A stretch of DNA of 64,000 bases from Acanthaster planci (lineage: Eukaryota; Echinodermata; Asteroidea; Valvatida; Acanthasteridae), in NCBI RefSeq assembly GCF_001949145.1, contig NW_019091414.1, positions 1,349,190 through 1,413,189 of the forward strand. Reading direction: 5' to 3'. The notes under the pieces were generated by a model. That model did not search any database. It was not told the DNA's origin and was given only the letters and a program-made list of their open reading frames with translations. Below, one piece after another: positions 1-10,505 of this stretch (position 1 is its first letter; every line of letters begins with the position of its first letter). Position numbers and translations under genes: made by a program.

Positions 1-1304
1 GACACTAGTTTGTGGTCATCAGTGCACTGCGTTGTGTACAAGGGAATGTCCTCCCTGCGCTCAGAAGTGTCAGAATCGATTTGTGCACAGCAAGTGTCCT
101 AACCGATGTCGAGATCCATGTACACCCTGTCAGGAGCCATGCCTGTGGCGCTGTCCTCATTATAGGTGCAGGAAGACATGCAGTGAGGCATGTGACCGGC
201 CGCCGTGTGACAGACCTTGTCCTGCTAGGCTTAGGTGTGGCCATCCATGTATCGGTTTGTGCGGAGAACCATGTCCTGACAAATGTCGTGTGTGTCACAG
301 AGATGAGGTGACAGAGATATTTTTTGGACCTGAAGACAAGCCAGATGCTCGATTTGTTCAGCTTGAGAATTGTAGTCACGTGTTTGAAGTTGACGGTCTT
401 GACCAGTGGATGCAAGTTACAAAGAAAGATCAGACGTCCATTCAGCTGAAGCTGTGGCCAAGATGTAGACGTCCATTCAGCTGAAGCTGTGTCCAAGATG
501 TAGGACACCCATCCGATGCAATCTCCGCTACGGGAACTCAATCAAGGTAACTCTCAGGGACATCGAAAAAGTCAAGGCGCGTATCTTTGGAGAGAAAAAA
601 AAACAAATCGAGGACAAAAAAGAACAGATAACTCGAAAGCTTTCCGTGCTCAAAGATGTGGATTCTGTCAAAAAAACACCTGCAGTCTCCGCGAGTTAGC
701 CTGACAGACCTACTTATGCTAGAGAACAAAGTGAATCTGTTAGTAGCTATCAGAAAGGCTGAGAAGTGCCATCCCTGAATTCCAGAAACAGATGAAACAA
801 GTTGGAAGTGATTTCTCGGAGCTAAAGCAGTGGTTGTTGATATGCCTCGAGAGTATTTAAGCCACCAAGAACTTGACGACGCCAGTTCGGAATTACAGCG
901 CCTCGATATGTGCACAGAGCTGTATCACATCAAAAGCAAGCTCCGAAGTAAGACAGACTTGAAGTGGAAGACTTGGTTCTTAGCGGAAAACCATTCAGAG
1001 GAGAGGCTGTGCAGAGAGCGAAGATGCTGCTGAAACGACTCAAACGTCAGTGTGCAGGAACGACTCTTGGGATGCAAGAGACTGAAAGGGTGATGATTGT
1101 AAAAGCTGTTGGGCTAACGCACGGACACTGGTTTAAATGCCCAAACGGTCATTGCTACCTGAGTGCAAAACGAAAATAGGGGGCGCGAGTCACCACCTTC
1201 GGAGCAATCATAAACCGGCAAGCGAGATGGACGAAGCTGGACTTGCAGCACGGTCGGATGGCGCTGACGTGGCCAACTTCGACCTGAGAGAACTGCAAGA
1301 CTAG
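1..1304 (+). pseudogene. ZNFX1-like (NFX1-type zinc-finger helicase) 3' fragment, multiply frameshifted
   Basis: ZNFX1-type proteins are large SF1 helicases with a run of NFX1-type Cys/His zinc fingers, acting in antiviral and small-RNA responses. The window opens inside the finger array: bases 2-301 encode repeated CxxxC and CGHxC units. The family's C-terminal region follows in pieces: a conserved segment ending GLDQWMQ (to about 410), a basic coiled segment (about 500-690), ASSELQRLDMCTELYHIKSKL (880-940), LSGKPFRGEAVQRAKMLL (975-1035), GLTHGHWFKCPNGHCY (1110-1160) and a tail stopping at 1302-1304. These pieces lie in different frames. Breaks seen: a 35-bp tandem duplication (432-501) giving a stop at 482-484, an extra A near 670, an extra T near 762, 1-base losses near 840 and 962, and loss of roughly 14 codons near 1158. 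No intron is evident. The neighbouring genes are intact, so I call this a pseudogene or a decayed paralogue; the 5' part is off the left edge. Confidence 0.85.
432..501 (+). repeat. 35-bp tandem duplication that breaks the ZNFX1-like frame
   Basis: Bases 432-466 and 467-501 are the same 35-base unit, beginning agacgtccattcag, with one difference (G at 456, T at 491). Because 35 is not a multiple of three, the second copy shifts the frame and the original frame stops at 482-484. The protein continues sensibly after the second copy (RTPIRCNLRYGNSIK), which shows that the duplication was inserted into a formerly open frame. Confidence 0.95.
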
Positions 1305-1569
1305 AGGGAAAGGTAACCAGCCCTGCTGAACTATTACGTTCTCATTCAACGACAAGAGTAGAATTTTGTTCAATATGAGATTGTTTTCACCAACGCACTC
1401 TGGTGAACGGAAGTGAACGTTGACTCAACGCAATGCTTGAATTGCATTGTTTGTGAGTAATTACACTGATTTTCGAAATCTAGTGTTGCCTTTATGGCAT
1501 CATGAAAAGTAATGAGACATAACACCAAATGGTAAATTAAAGTTAGTACAGTGTTATTTATTTTTACAG

Positions 1570-1686
1570 TTCAAGCAGACTGCTGAGCATGTGAACAGAA
1601 ACAATGAAAATTGCGGCTTGAAATTTAAGCACCATATTGAAATTGACGGAAAGTCTGTTAAAGTCACCAAAAAGCCTGATAAGTAA
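1570..1686 (+). CDS. Possible orphan terminal exon (38 codons)
   Basis: A pyrimidine-rich stretch ending tttttacag at 1569 is followed by 38 open codons, beginning FKQTAEHVNRNNENCG and ending KVTKKPDK, with a TAA at 1684-1686. This is the layout of a last coding exon. A possible donor (aaag/gtaacc, near 1312) lies just after the ZNFX1-like stop, so it could be a spliced extension of that locus, but the frame does not follow from the ZNFX1 tail. I do not recognise the peptide and could not find its partner exon. It may be chance. Confidence 0.25.
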   Translation, partial: FKQTAEHVNRNNENCGLKFKHHIEIDGKSVKVTKKPDK

Positions 1687-2103
1687 AACTTTCAAAGTAC
1701 CCTTGACCCTCTAAAGCTTAAGGTTGAAGCCTGAAATTGAGACATTTGAAAAAAAATAATCCTCACACAGATAGTTAGCTTTTTCAACTTCTCTTTCGAC
1801 TCTTAATCTTGCGTATAACATTTAGAACCATTCTGCATTTTTATTATTTACAATTGTACGAGTGTGATTTCGCACATGCAAAATGCTCTTTGAGTCCCGT
1901 TAAAATAAACTTACTGCATGTGTAAGACGTAAATTTATCTGAACGTCAAAAAAGTAGTGCTCACATAATTCATTTTTCCAAAAGGAAATATCGTTAAGTG
2001 TGCAAATGTGGATTTTTTTTGCATATGCGAAATACTGGCTACCGGTGGTTATATATAAGTGGTGGGCTGCATTGCGGTGGGCAGTAACTTTCAATAACAA
2101 AAA

Positions 2104-2265
2104 ATGAATCGTTTGCGCTGCTCTGGTGTGTGGTATTACTGGATTTGCCGAAACAAAAAATGAATCGTTTGCGCTGCTCTGGTGTGTGGTATTACTGGAT
2201 TTGCCGAAACAAAAAATGAATCGTTTGCGCTGCTCTGGTGTGTGGTATTACTGGATTTGCCGAAA
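2104..2265 (+). repeat. Tandem repeat, 56-bp unit, about 3 copies
   Basis: The unit beginning atgaatcgtttgcgctgctc starts at 2104, 2160 and 2216; the last copy ends near 2265 at the divergence after tttgccgaaa. Copies are essentially identical, so the amplification is recent or maintained. Because 56 is not divisible by three, the open frames across it are artefacts of the repeat. Confidence 0.95.
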
Positions 2266-2683
2266 TGACGTAGTGGTATCCTTTCAGCAGCTTTTGAATT
2301 CCTGCGGTCGCACGTGGGATTGCGAACCTTCAACCACCACACAAAAATTACAAAAGTAAATTACAAAAGGTTTTCTCTTCCTTCGTTCAGGTTGGAAGTA
2401 ACCTTATGACAGTTTTGAAGGGGCTGCCGACCAACAAGGTGATCCCCACCGCCAGTTGTTGATTGGGGCCATTTTCAAAATCTGGAGAACCTTGGTATTT
2501 TGTAATGTCTAGCTACAGATTTTTCCCTTTTTAAGAAACTTTATGTGTTCAACCTGTCTCTACTTGTTTGACACAGTTGGATTCTTGCTACATGCAGGTG
2601 TATAGATGTATGACGTCCAAATTAAATATGTATATAGTTCCACTTTTGGGTAGTAGCAATAACGAAAATCAATTTGTTTCACA

Positions 2684-2827
2684 ATATCAATTACGAACTG
2701 AAGTTGTTCAAACACATCAAACATGAGAGTAAACTAATTCATTTTGTTTCATCAATATCAATTACGAACTGAAGTTGTTCAAACACATCAAACATGAGAG
2801 TAAACTAATTCATTTTGTTTCATCAAT
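2684..2827 (+). repeat. Tandem duplication, 71-bp unit, 2 copies
   Basis: The segment containing ttacgaactgaagttgttc begins at 2691 and recurs at 2762, and the copies are identical through cattttgtttcatcaat. The flank just left (tttgtttcacaatatcaa) resembles the unit end, suggesting unequal exchange or slippage across a short pre-existing match. Confidence 0.93.
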
Positions 2828-5800
2828 GCTTTAGAGAATTATACAATTCAATCGATGAAAAGGACCTTAGGTTTTCCTGTAAAATAATTTTTACATGCGA
2901 AGCAACTTTTACAAGTTTATTCATTTTATGCTTTGTACTTATTTTTGAATGAGCTGAAAAACGACATTATAGGATTCCGTACACAAAGCAAGTTTAGAAG
3001 ACAGGAAAAGGTAAACAACCAAACTAACTGCTCACATGTTTCACTGTTTGCACGCTTGGTTGCAGCTCTGCTGATATACAAATGGGGTCTTTTTATACTT
3101 GACAATAATAACGCCCAAACCATCAGGCAACATTTGCTAATTTGCTTTTTGTCATGTTTATTCAACCAAACTTTGTGGCTATTCCCATTTGTAGCAAGCT
3201 ATAACCTCAATTTTATGCATCAGCCAAGTCTGTGTTATTTTTTAATGGAATATACGGTATTAGGCTATTACTATCTATGAAAGTTTGTACTAGTTTTACT
3301 TTTCTAAAAAGTTATGTATTAAACGTACATATCTATGTAAGACTTCGTCAAGGGTAACAATGACTTTAATTTGCAAAAGTAGTTTAGCTGTGTTTTAGTA
3401 ACAGAACATATCTAGAAAGATTTGAATCCAATTTCTTAGTGGAGAAAAAGATCTTGATAAAGAAAAGGAGCATTTAATAAGATAAGAACTTTGTATGCAT
3501 GATGCTTGCATTGATTTAATGAATCAGGGATAGTCTCACGGTTACGTTTTCTTAAATGTTTTATCTGTTATTTCTGTTATAAACAGGAAAATAGAAAGTT
3601 GCCGGCCTTAAGATCAGATCTTGTGAATTTTATTTTCTCTTGTACAGTTTACTTTTGGTTAATCATTCTACTGAAAAATAGAATCTTGATTTTTGCATCA
3701 GTGTTAATTGCGGGGAACGTAAAGAAGGCAAATTGAATCCCGAAGTGGGACTTAAGAGAACTTTGTGTTTGCATGCTTACATGGATCCATGAAAAGTAAC
3801 AGCTTGCAATTGATTTGATTGTTTATCTTTAATTTGCAGATGCTAATCTTTAAAGTTGACACAATTGATACGGACATGTGTGCATGTCACTATGCATAGT
3901 TGTCAGGCTTCTGAAATGATTTGTCGATCTCTAGATTTAAAAAATTCAGAATCTTCTTCTTTTGTACGGGGCACAAGAAAGAACTAACTTCTCAGCAATT
4001 TTTCATTAAATCTTTGCATCGTCAGTGAAACGAAGAAAGCTTATTCACAAGAGTTTGAGCTACATGTACATGTATGGGATTTTCTAACCCATGCTTTTGT
4101 TATAACATTGGCGTTAAACTTAAGTGATTGCTACGATGTTTGTTTCGATTTTCAGAAATCGAATTTAATTTTTGCCAATAGTGATGCACATGTATAGACG
4201 TGTATACCATCATAAAAGTGATTGCACAGTGTATTTGAATTATGTCCCATGGGTAAAGTAATTTAATTGACACATATCACACTCTTGTTGGAATTTATAA
4301 AGGCTTGTTTAATCCTAAGAAGTGTATTAAACTGGAAAGCATTACATCTACAGATTTCTTAATTAGTATAATTTTTGTAATCAGTTTTAAAAACTCATTT
4401 GTTCAATACTGCCAACCTAAAGATTTTATCAGCATTTAGGTAAAATGATTATATTTTTTATTTTGACCAAAATAGCACCGTTAGCTCGTATTATGTGCAT
4501 TCAGGAAGACGACTTTTCCTAGTCCTCCTTGATACGTACCAGACTTTAAGTAGATCATGCGCTCGCTCCCTAAAGAAATTCAAATATTTGATTTGACTTT
4601 TTAAAGAAATGCCACATTGCGTGAAGGGACAGGACAATATGGGAGGAAAGTTTCCGTAAATTCTTTGAAATTCTGAAATTGTCATTGGTGGGATATCACA
4701 GGGGAAAAGGAATCGAAAATACATGATATCTTGCGCAAAGCTAGTGTATAGTTTTCACTCCACAATGCATTTATTTCTTTTTTTTATCGTTGAGTGTTTC
4801 AAATTGTTGTTTTTTTCCATGGCTTGGCTGAGTTCCAATCTGTAAGCTTGTTTTTTGTTTGTGTGTAGCCTTTTAATTCACATTTACTTTCATTGAGCAG
4901 TCCAATAAACTTCAGCGGTCAGTTGAAGAACCACTGGTTACCTTATTTCGCAGATATATTCCTGGTAAAATTTTGAATTTATGTCAAGTTCGTAAAAGAT
5001 GAGGAGAAATGAGATTATGAATAATGAAGGAAACGGAGATTGGATCCACTGATACATGTACTACAAAAAAGGTTCCATGATCATAATGTTTGAAGGTAGA
5101 GGGGGTTCTGGAAACGCTTGTTCCTGCAAGGGGAGGGGTTACGACGTATAGTTGTCACCGGGAACAGAGTCATTTAATCCTTTTGTTTTAACTGTACATG
5201 CAAAATAAGACGTATGATTTATGCTTTTGAGGGATCTTCTAATCTTTGAGACCCCCTCATAAATGGCACAGAACTCACAACCTCATCCGTGCCCGACAAA
5301 GTCAAATTACTGAATTCAGGGGAAATCTTTCAGGGAACAATTTTGGCAAAAACTGCTGTGAAATTCACCACTTCTCCTTAAAATCCAAATTTACTAATTG
5401 AGAGAGAGTGTAATGGGAAAACTAAAAACAATAGCATGAATCCACTGTTAGCTTTCAATGTTATAAAGATCTGTAGTCGGGAAACACTTGCCCCCTCTAG
5501 GGTCAAAAAGGCCTGCCCATACTATGGGCCAGCAGGCTGTCATGTGATGTAATTGGTGTGTGGGGGAGATCTGTACTGTATCAAGTGAGTCTCTCCTACA
5601 TTTAGAATGGTGACTCAATTGAAAGATATGTAAAACTTGGAAGAAATTATGATTCCTGAAGTGAATATACTCACTTCTGCCTTCATATTCTTATAGGACG
5701 TATCCTCCAATGCCCTCCTCAATCATACTTAAGGCACGAAATGGCCTGGTCATGTGATCACCTCCGGTCCCATCAGAGACATATAAACCTATTTATTAAT

Positions 5801-6453
5801 GTCTGTGGGTCCCATCCCCTGACATGCCAGAGCATCCTCTCCATGCATGTGCACCAGTGCTTCTTTGATCATCTGGAAAAGTAACATGCATACCGTAGAA
5901 TGGAATCAATACAGAAAGGCTGGGATGGAAGGTGGGTGTGAGGATCAATGCTAGTCAACACGTACGCACCAACTCATACACGGACCAACTGGTAAGCCGA
6001 CTGACTCGTACGCCAACCAACTCATATGCCGTGTAGTCTGTTGTATGCACAGTAGAGTTCATACACTCATGATCAAACTAGGAATGCATTCGGCTTTCTG
6101 CTCTGAGACTTAGAAAGTTAGTTTCATGGGAAAGATATTTGACGCAAGAGTTTCAGGCAGCTTTTCTTCCCAAGTGACCCGATCTGCTAAAAAAAAAGGG
6201 AACTGGGATTTTGAAGAATGTTTTACGTATATAGGCATCTTTTTCTTAATTAGTTTCTTGAGATATTTTTTCAGGATGATTGATTTCCTAGCTATAAATA
6301 CATTTTTCTTGTGGGGATGTGGCTATGATAAGGGCCTTTCTGAAATGCAGCATCTCTTTTGAAAATGTGAGGCAGACTATACTCATTTCAAGAACCATAA
6401 TTTCTTTGAAATTTTACATTCTTTCTCATTCGCATACTTACTTTTGCCTCCAT

Positions 6454-6510
6454 AGAACAGATCAAAGCAGTGACGAGGAGGAGGGACGCAGTAAAGTCAC
6501 TAAATTTTGA
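6454..6510 (+). CDS. Possible orphan terminal exon with acidic tail
   Basis: A strong pyrimidine tract (ctttctcattcg... to cctccatag) is followed by an open segment that reads TDQSSDEEEGRSKVTKF in one phase and stops with TGA. Acidic serine-rich tails of this kind are common at protein C-termini. No upstream partner exon was recognised in the preceding 4.7 kb, so this is only a candidate. Confidence 0.2.
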   Translation, partial: RTDQSSDEEEGRSKVTKF

Positions 6511-6947
6511 CTGCATCTCTTATCCACTAAACACAAACATTGCGCCAAAAGAAATAGTTTTAAACTTTAATTTTAAAGCACCCGTGTGACACCGCCAATT
6601 GAGTACGCAAGTCATAGCGCCCTCAATTGATAACAGTCGCTCTGTAAATAACGAAACTAATAAACAGCTGATCAAACGACAAAGAAGTATCTTCGAGCAT
6701 AAATCGTCATGTTCATTGCACCTTATATGGTCGTTTTCTTTCATGTCTTTGTTCTGGTGAACACAGGAACATTTTGTTTGTTGCGGACTCAGTGTGTTAC
6801 GAAAGAAGACCACACTTTTGAGGGCAAATTTTACATCCAAACTTCAGTTCTGGCCGAACAGACGGAATGAATGCAATGTGATGTTCACATTGGCTTCAGT
6901 CATTTTTCAGTTGTACTTGTATTGATTGGAATTGAGCATGTTGAACA

Positions 6948-9154
6948 ATGACCGAGTTAGGAATGAAAGACGTCTTCTTGGTGATCGTTTCTGTTTTGAC
7001 GTCACTTTCAGTAGTCCTCATCTTTATAGTTGCTGGTAAGAACAGTCTGCTAAGTTCACATCTGTTGTTATGTTACATACATGTAGGCATGACCGGCAGG
7101 AAATACTTTGAGAAGTCCCTACTCCCATCATGCCCATGGAGGTCAGGATGTCGGAAGTTCTCAAAGTAGGCATTGAACAGACAGAGTTTCATATCCAACC
7201 TATCAAAGTGAAAATCAGATTAAGAAACATAGTTGTGAGTTTCCTTTGACAATACATGTAGGCCTACTGAGACTTTTCTCTGTTATGGCTGATAGATTTT
7301 GTGCACAAGCATGACGAGTCTTACATAGGTACAGGTACTGGTAGGCAGTAGCCAGATACAGTCAAACCTTGTTAAAAAGAGGACCTCCTGACCTGTATGA
7401 AAACAATGAAAAACAAAAGATTGGGACCTAAAAATGTCCTTGTTAAAAGCAGAATCTTGTATTAACAGTGCTCATGAATATTAACGAGGTTTGACTGTAC
7501 ATGTATGGAACTGTTTATTTGTTAATGTCTGTGGCAATTGTGATTGTTTTCTTATGCACCTTATGTACCTGTGTGAACAAGGGGAGCTTTCACCAAGTAT
7601 CTCCCTTGGCTAGGGGACGTTGAGCATGATTGGTGGACGGATTATTATTATTACCTTACATGTATTTAGCCTGGGTTACCCATTTAGTGCAAAACTGATC
7701 TCCCAAGGGTCTCAGCATGTACAGCAGGTAAAAATTAAAAAGAACGCCTAAAGTGACTAACGGTAATATGACATAGGTTAAGATACTACACATCACACAT
7801 TTCAAGTATTTAATAACTGATGGAAGATTATTGATAAAAATTGAAAAAGTAAAGGTCCCAAGATTGTCCCCTGACTGGGCTACTCCAAATTGAACTGGCT
7901 CTGAAACTTCAGATAAGACACAACCAACTCTTGTACATTGCCTTCTGTCCGATAAGATCGGAACCACTCAAGTTCCAGACCACGTTCACCATATTTCTCT
8001 AATTTCTGCAACAAAATTGCATGATTAACAGTATCAAAAGCTTTCCATAAATCAAGGAAGACTGCTCCAACAAATTGGCTAGCATCTACTCGTTCATACA
8101 GAAAAATCAGAGGCATCAATTAATGCTGTATGTTTTGAGTGATGTCGTCTGAAGCCCAACTGAATCTTTGTACATGTAAGCAGATTATTAGCACAAAAAT
8201 ACCTGTGAAGCTAATCATGAACTATGCATTCAAAATCTTCATCACAGAAGAAATACAGAAACCGGTATCTACTAATTAGGATCATTGGCTGGTCCACCTT
8301 TGTGAATAGTTGTAATTTTTACCCAGTTTTACCCCATTCACCTTAAACACAACCATGTCGTAAACTTATTAAAGCAGAAAAGATGTATTTACGGTTCAGG
8401 AATTGCACTAGCTGCCACAGTTAAAAAACATCCATAAATACCATCTAGACTACAAGCTTTCCCAGTGGGTGTACACGTACCTTTTAGAAGCTTATAAACA
8501 TGACTAACAGATCGCAGAAAAAGTCAATACATGTACATGTATGTTACCCCCACTCTGATTATTGTAAAGGAGTCATAGTGATATTATCAAGTAATCTTAG
8601 TTCAAACTGATCATCTTGAATTTTCTTGACACTGGAAAAAAAAAAGACTTTACGACTGAGGCTTTAGACAAGGAAAAGCTGCTGATGCATTATACTCATT
8701 TGAGTCCAATATGCTCGTGTGAGTCCAATTCAGGTACATGTACAAATCATTGTGCGCATTCAGTTGAAATTTTGATTGAACTGGTTGTGTGCCCTCTGCA
8801 TGCACAAAGCAGTAGTTGCACACCACACATCTACCTTGTTCAGGCAGAGTACTGTATGTGTGTATTTTAGAATTACATAACAGAACCTTTGTAAATTGTA
8901 AAACAAGACTTGATGTTCTGGAAACCACTACAACATTGTGGCGCCCTCTGTTGACCTGTACCTTTTTTTCAGGATGGTACATTGTCTGGGTGGCTTTCCT
9001 GTCCCGTTTCAAACTGATGCGAGAGCTTCTGTCTGTCAGTGATGAAGACGTGCCCAAGAACAAGCACATCAAGAGCTCAACATCATCATCATTGGCAGAA
9101 ACAGCATCAACAGGAAAAAGAGTACGACAGAATGTGACCAGTCAGAGGACGTAG
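6948..9154 (+). CDS. SMIM13: Small integral membrane protein 13-like (two exons, 89 aa)
   Basis: Exon 1 is 6948-7035 and exon 2 is 8973-9154; together they give 90 codons including the TAG stop. Exon 1 starts with ATG and encodes MTELGMKD followed by a hydrophobic stretch (about residues 9-29) that runs on past the junction. The donor is GTAAG at 7036, the acceptor tttttttcag ends at 8972, and the junction splits a Gly codon (g/ga) so that the reading is ...IVA-GWYIVW. Exon 2 then encodes FLSRFKLMRELL, the hallmark stretch after the membrane segment in SMIM13 (C6orf228), and a hydrophilic Ser/Thr-rich cytoplasmic tail ending in TSQRT. Length is close to the vertebrate protein (about 90 aa). 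Function of the family is unknown. The gene converges on the CAS gene. The intron holds a dead retrotransposon on the other strand. Identification rests on recognised motifs and the exact intron phase. Confidence 0.85.
7036..8972 (+). other. Intron of the SMIM13-like gene
   Basis: GT-AG, phase 1, 1937 bases. It contains a short inverted repeat (tactttgagaa at 7104-7114 and its complement at 7158-7168) and a decayed minus-strand reverse-transcriptase fragment (about 7650-8640). Confidence 0.8.
7650..8640 (-). mobile_element. Decayed non-LTR retrotransposon, reverse-transcriptase fragment
   Basis: Read on the minus strand, pieces of the RT domain appear in the right order but in shifting frames: FKFQDDQFELRLLDN (near 8610), GKACSLDGIYGCFLTVAASA (about 8470-8410), ITTIHKGGPANDPN with the broken YRPVSV motif (about 8320-8265), LGFRRHHSKHTALI (about 8165-8120), FLDLWKAFDTVNHAILLQKL (8060-8000) and a degraded GVPQGSILGPLLF equivalent (about 7880-7840). 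The catalytic YADD box is unrecognisable. It ends near a (TAA)n-like tract at 7644-7656. The motif set fits the Jockey/CR1/L2 group; the exact clade is not determinable here. There are several stops, so it is inactive. It lies in the SMIM13-like intron, antisense to the gene. Confidence 0.8.
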
Positions 9155-10309
9155 CTATCAATGGCTTCAGGCAACCTGCGTGTAGCCCTTGTCAAGGTTT
9201 TGGATTTTGTGAAGCCATTGCATCCTTAACAACTTTGGCCTCAGGCTCCCGTTTCACTTCTGTTGCTAAGATGAGATTCTCAAACTCCATGAAACCAACA
9301 ACCCATCCAAAATGAGGCTGTAGTGCGGGAAACCATCACTTCCTTCCACCAGTGAATGTTCTGGAGCCTGAGACGAAGCCCCGGCCGGGAAGAAAGCTGG
9401 GATTGGTAAAATGGCTACACACTGGCCATCGGCTCTCAGCCTGGCAACATCTGCTTAGCTTGTGTCTCAGAATATCCTTACTTATGTAGCTGTCGCTGTC
9501 TCTGAAACAAAGTCGTACTTGATGACCAATCATTAGTCGTTCTCACATGACGCTGAACCTTGGCTAGTGCCAGGCTGAGATCATGATTTGGAAGGGAGAG
9601 CATTGGGGATGTCCTGCTTTTTCTTGAGGTGGCACCAAGCGTCTTGGTCATAGATTTTAAGAAGTAAAGCTTTCAGTTTGTGTCCCTCCAAGTCTGTGCT
9701 CTGGAAAGGCCTCCAGCTGCCCTCCTCCCCCAAGTTTCACATCAAGATCACCAAGATTAAGGGGGATAAATTAAGTTTGTGGCCCCAATTGAAATTTTGC
9801 TGTGGCAAAAAACACCAATTTTTTGTTTCGTCCCTTGTTGACTTTGCTACATGTATTTATATATCAAATAATTACAATGGAATGCAAACGACATGCAACA
9901 TTATCGACAAAGTGCCACCGAAATACAGGTAGGGCGCCCTCTCATGGTTTTTTATAGCAGTATCAGACTTATGTCTTCACGAAAGACAAGCTAAGTAACA
10001 GTGTCTTATGCGAACAAGTTTCTGGGTTAATTATATTCATTTGGCTATGCGTCGCGGATGTAGATGTTATGCTGTTTTTGACCTTGCATTGACATAAATG
10101 AACACTATTCTCACTGTGGTCTGAGAGTTGCGAGAAACTTACAAGCTTGCTCGGGTGAACCCACTACTTCCTGCTTATATAAGAGTGCAGACATGTGGAT
10201 ACTGTGAATGTATGTTGGTGTCAGGACAAAAACTAGTATAAAGTTTCTGGAGTGGAAAACAGTTTATCAACACACATGAGCCTGTGTAGTAGGCCTGAAC
10301 GTACATGGA

Positions 10310-10505
10310 TAATTCCAGAAATTAGGGGTCCATTTTTTTTGGTGTCCCTGTTACTGTTCAGAACACATTTTCTAATTTCCAAGAGTGACGAATTAATGCA
10401 AATTATACCTGCCAAACAAATGGTAATAGTTTGAAATCAATTCTGGTGATATTTCCATGTCAAATAACAAAGGTCACATTTTTGGACCCCTAATTTCTGG
10501 AATTA
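10310..10505. mobile_element. MITE with 23-bp perfect terminal inverted repeats, TA-flanked
   Basis: Bases 10310-10332 and 10483-10505 are perfect reverse complements over 23 bases (left arm contains attccagaaattagggg). Each end carries TA as its outermost dinucleotide, as expected for the TA target duplication of Tc1/mariner elements. Just inside the arms are T-rich and matching A-rich runs. The body (about 150 bp) has no coding capacity, so it would be mobilised in trans. No transposase source is in this window. Confidence 0.75.

Larger units (their letters stand above)
1687..6453. other. Spacer without a recognisable gene
   Basis: AT-rich DNA with only short, random-looking frames. It contains two tandem repeats (listed separately) and, near 5950-6050, a loose degenerate series of units resembling cgtacgcaccaactcat. 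I see no coding exon that I can defend. Confidence 0.6.

Noticed and set aside
2126-2359. Open frame across the 56-bp repeat
   Set aside because: A 56-base period shifts frame each copy, so the frame is a by-product of repetition.
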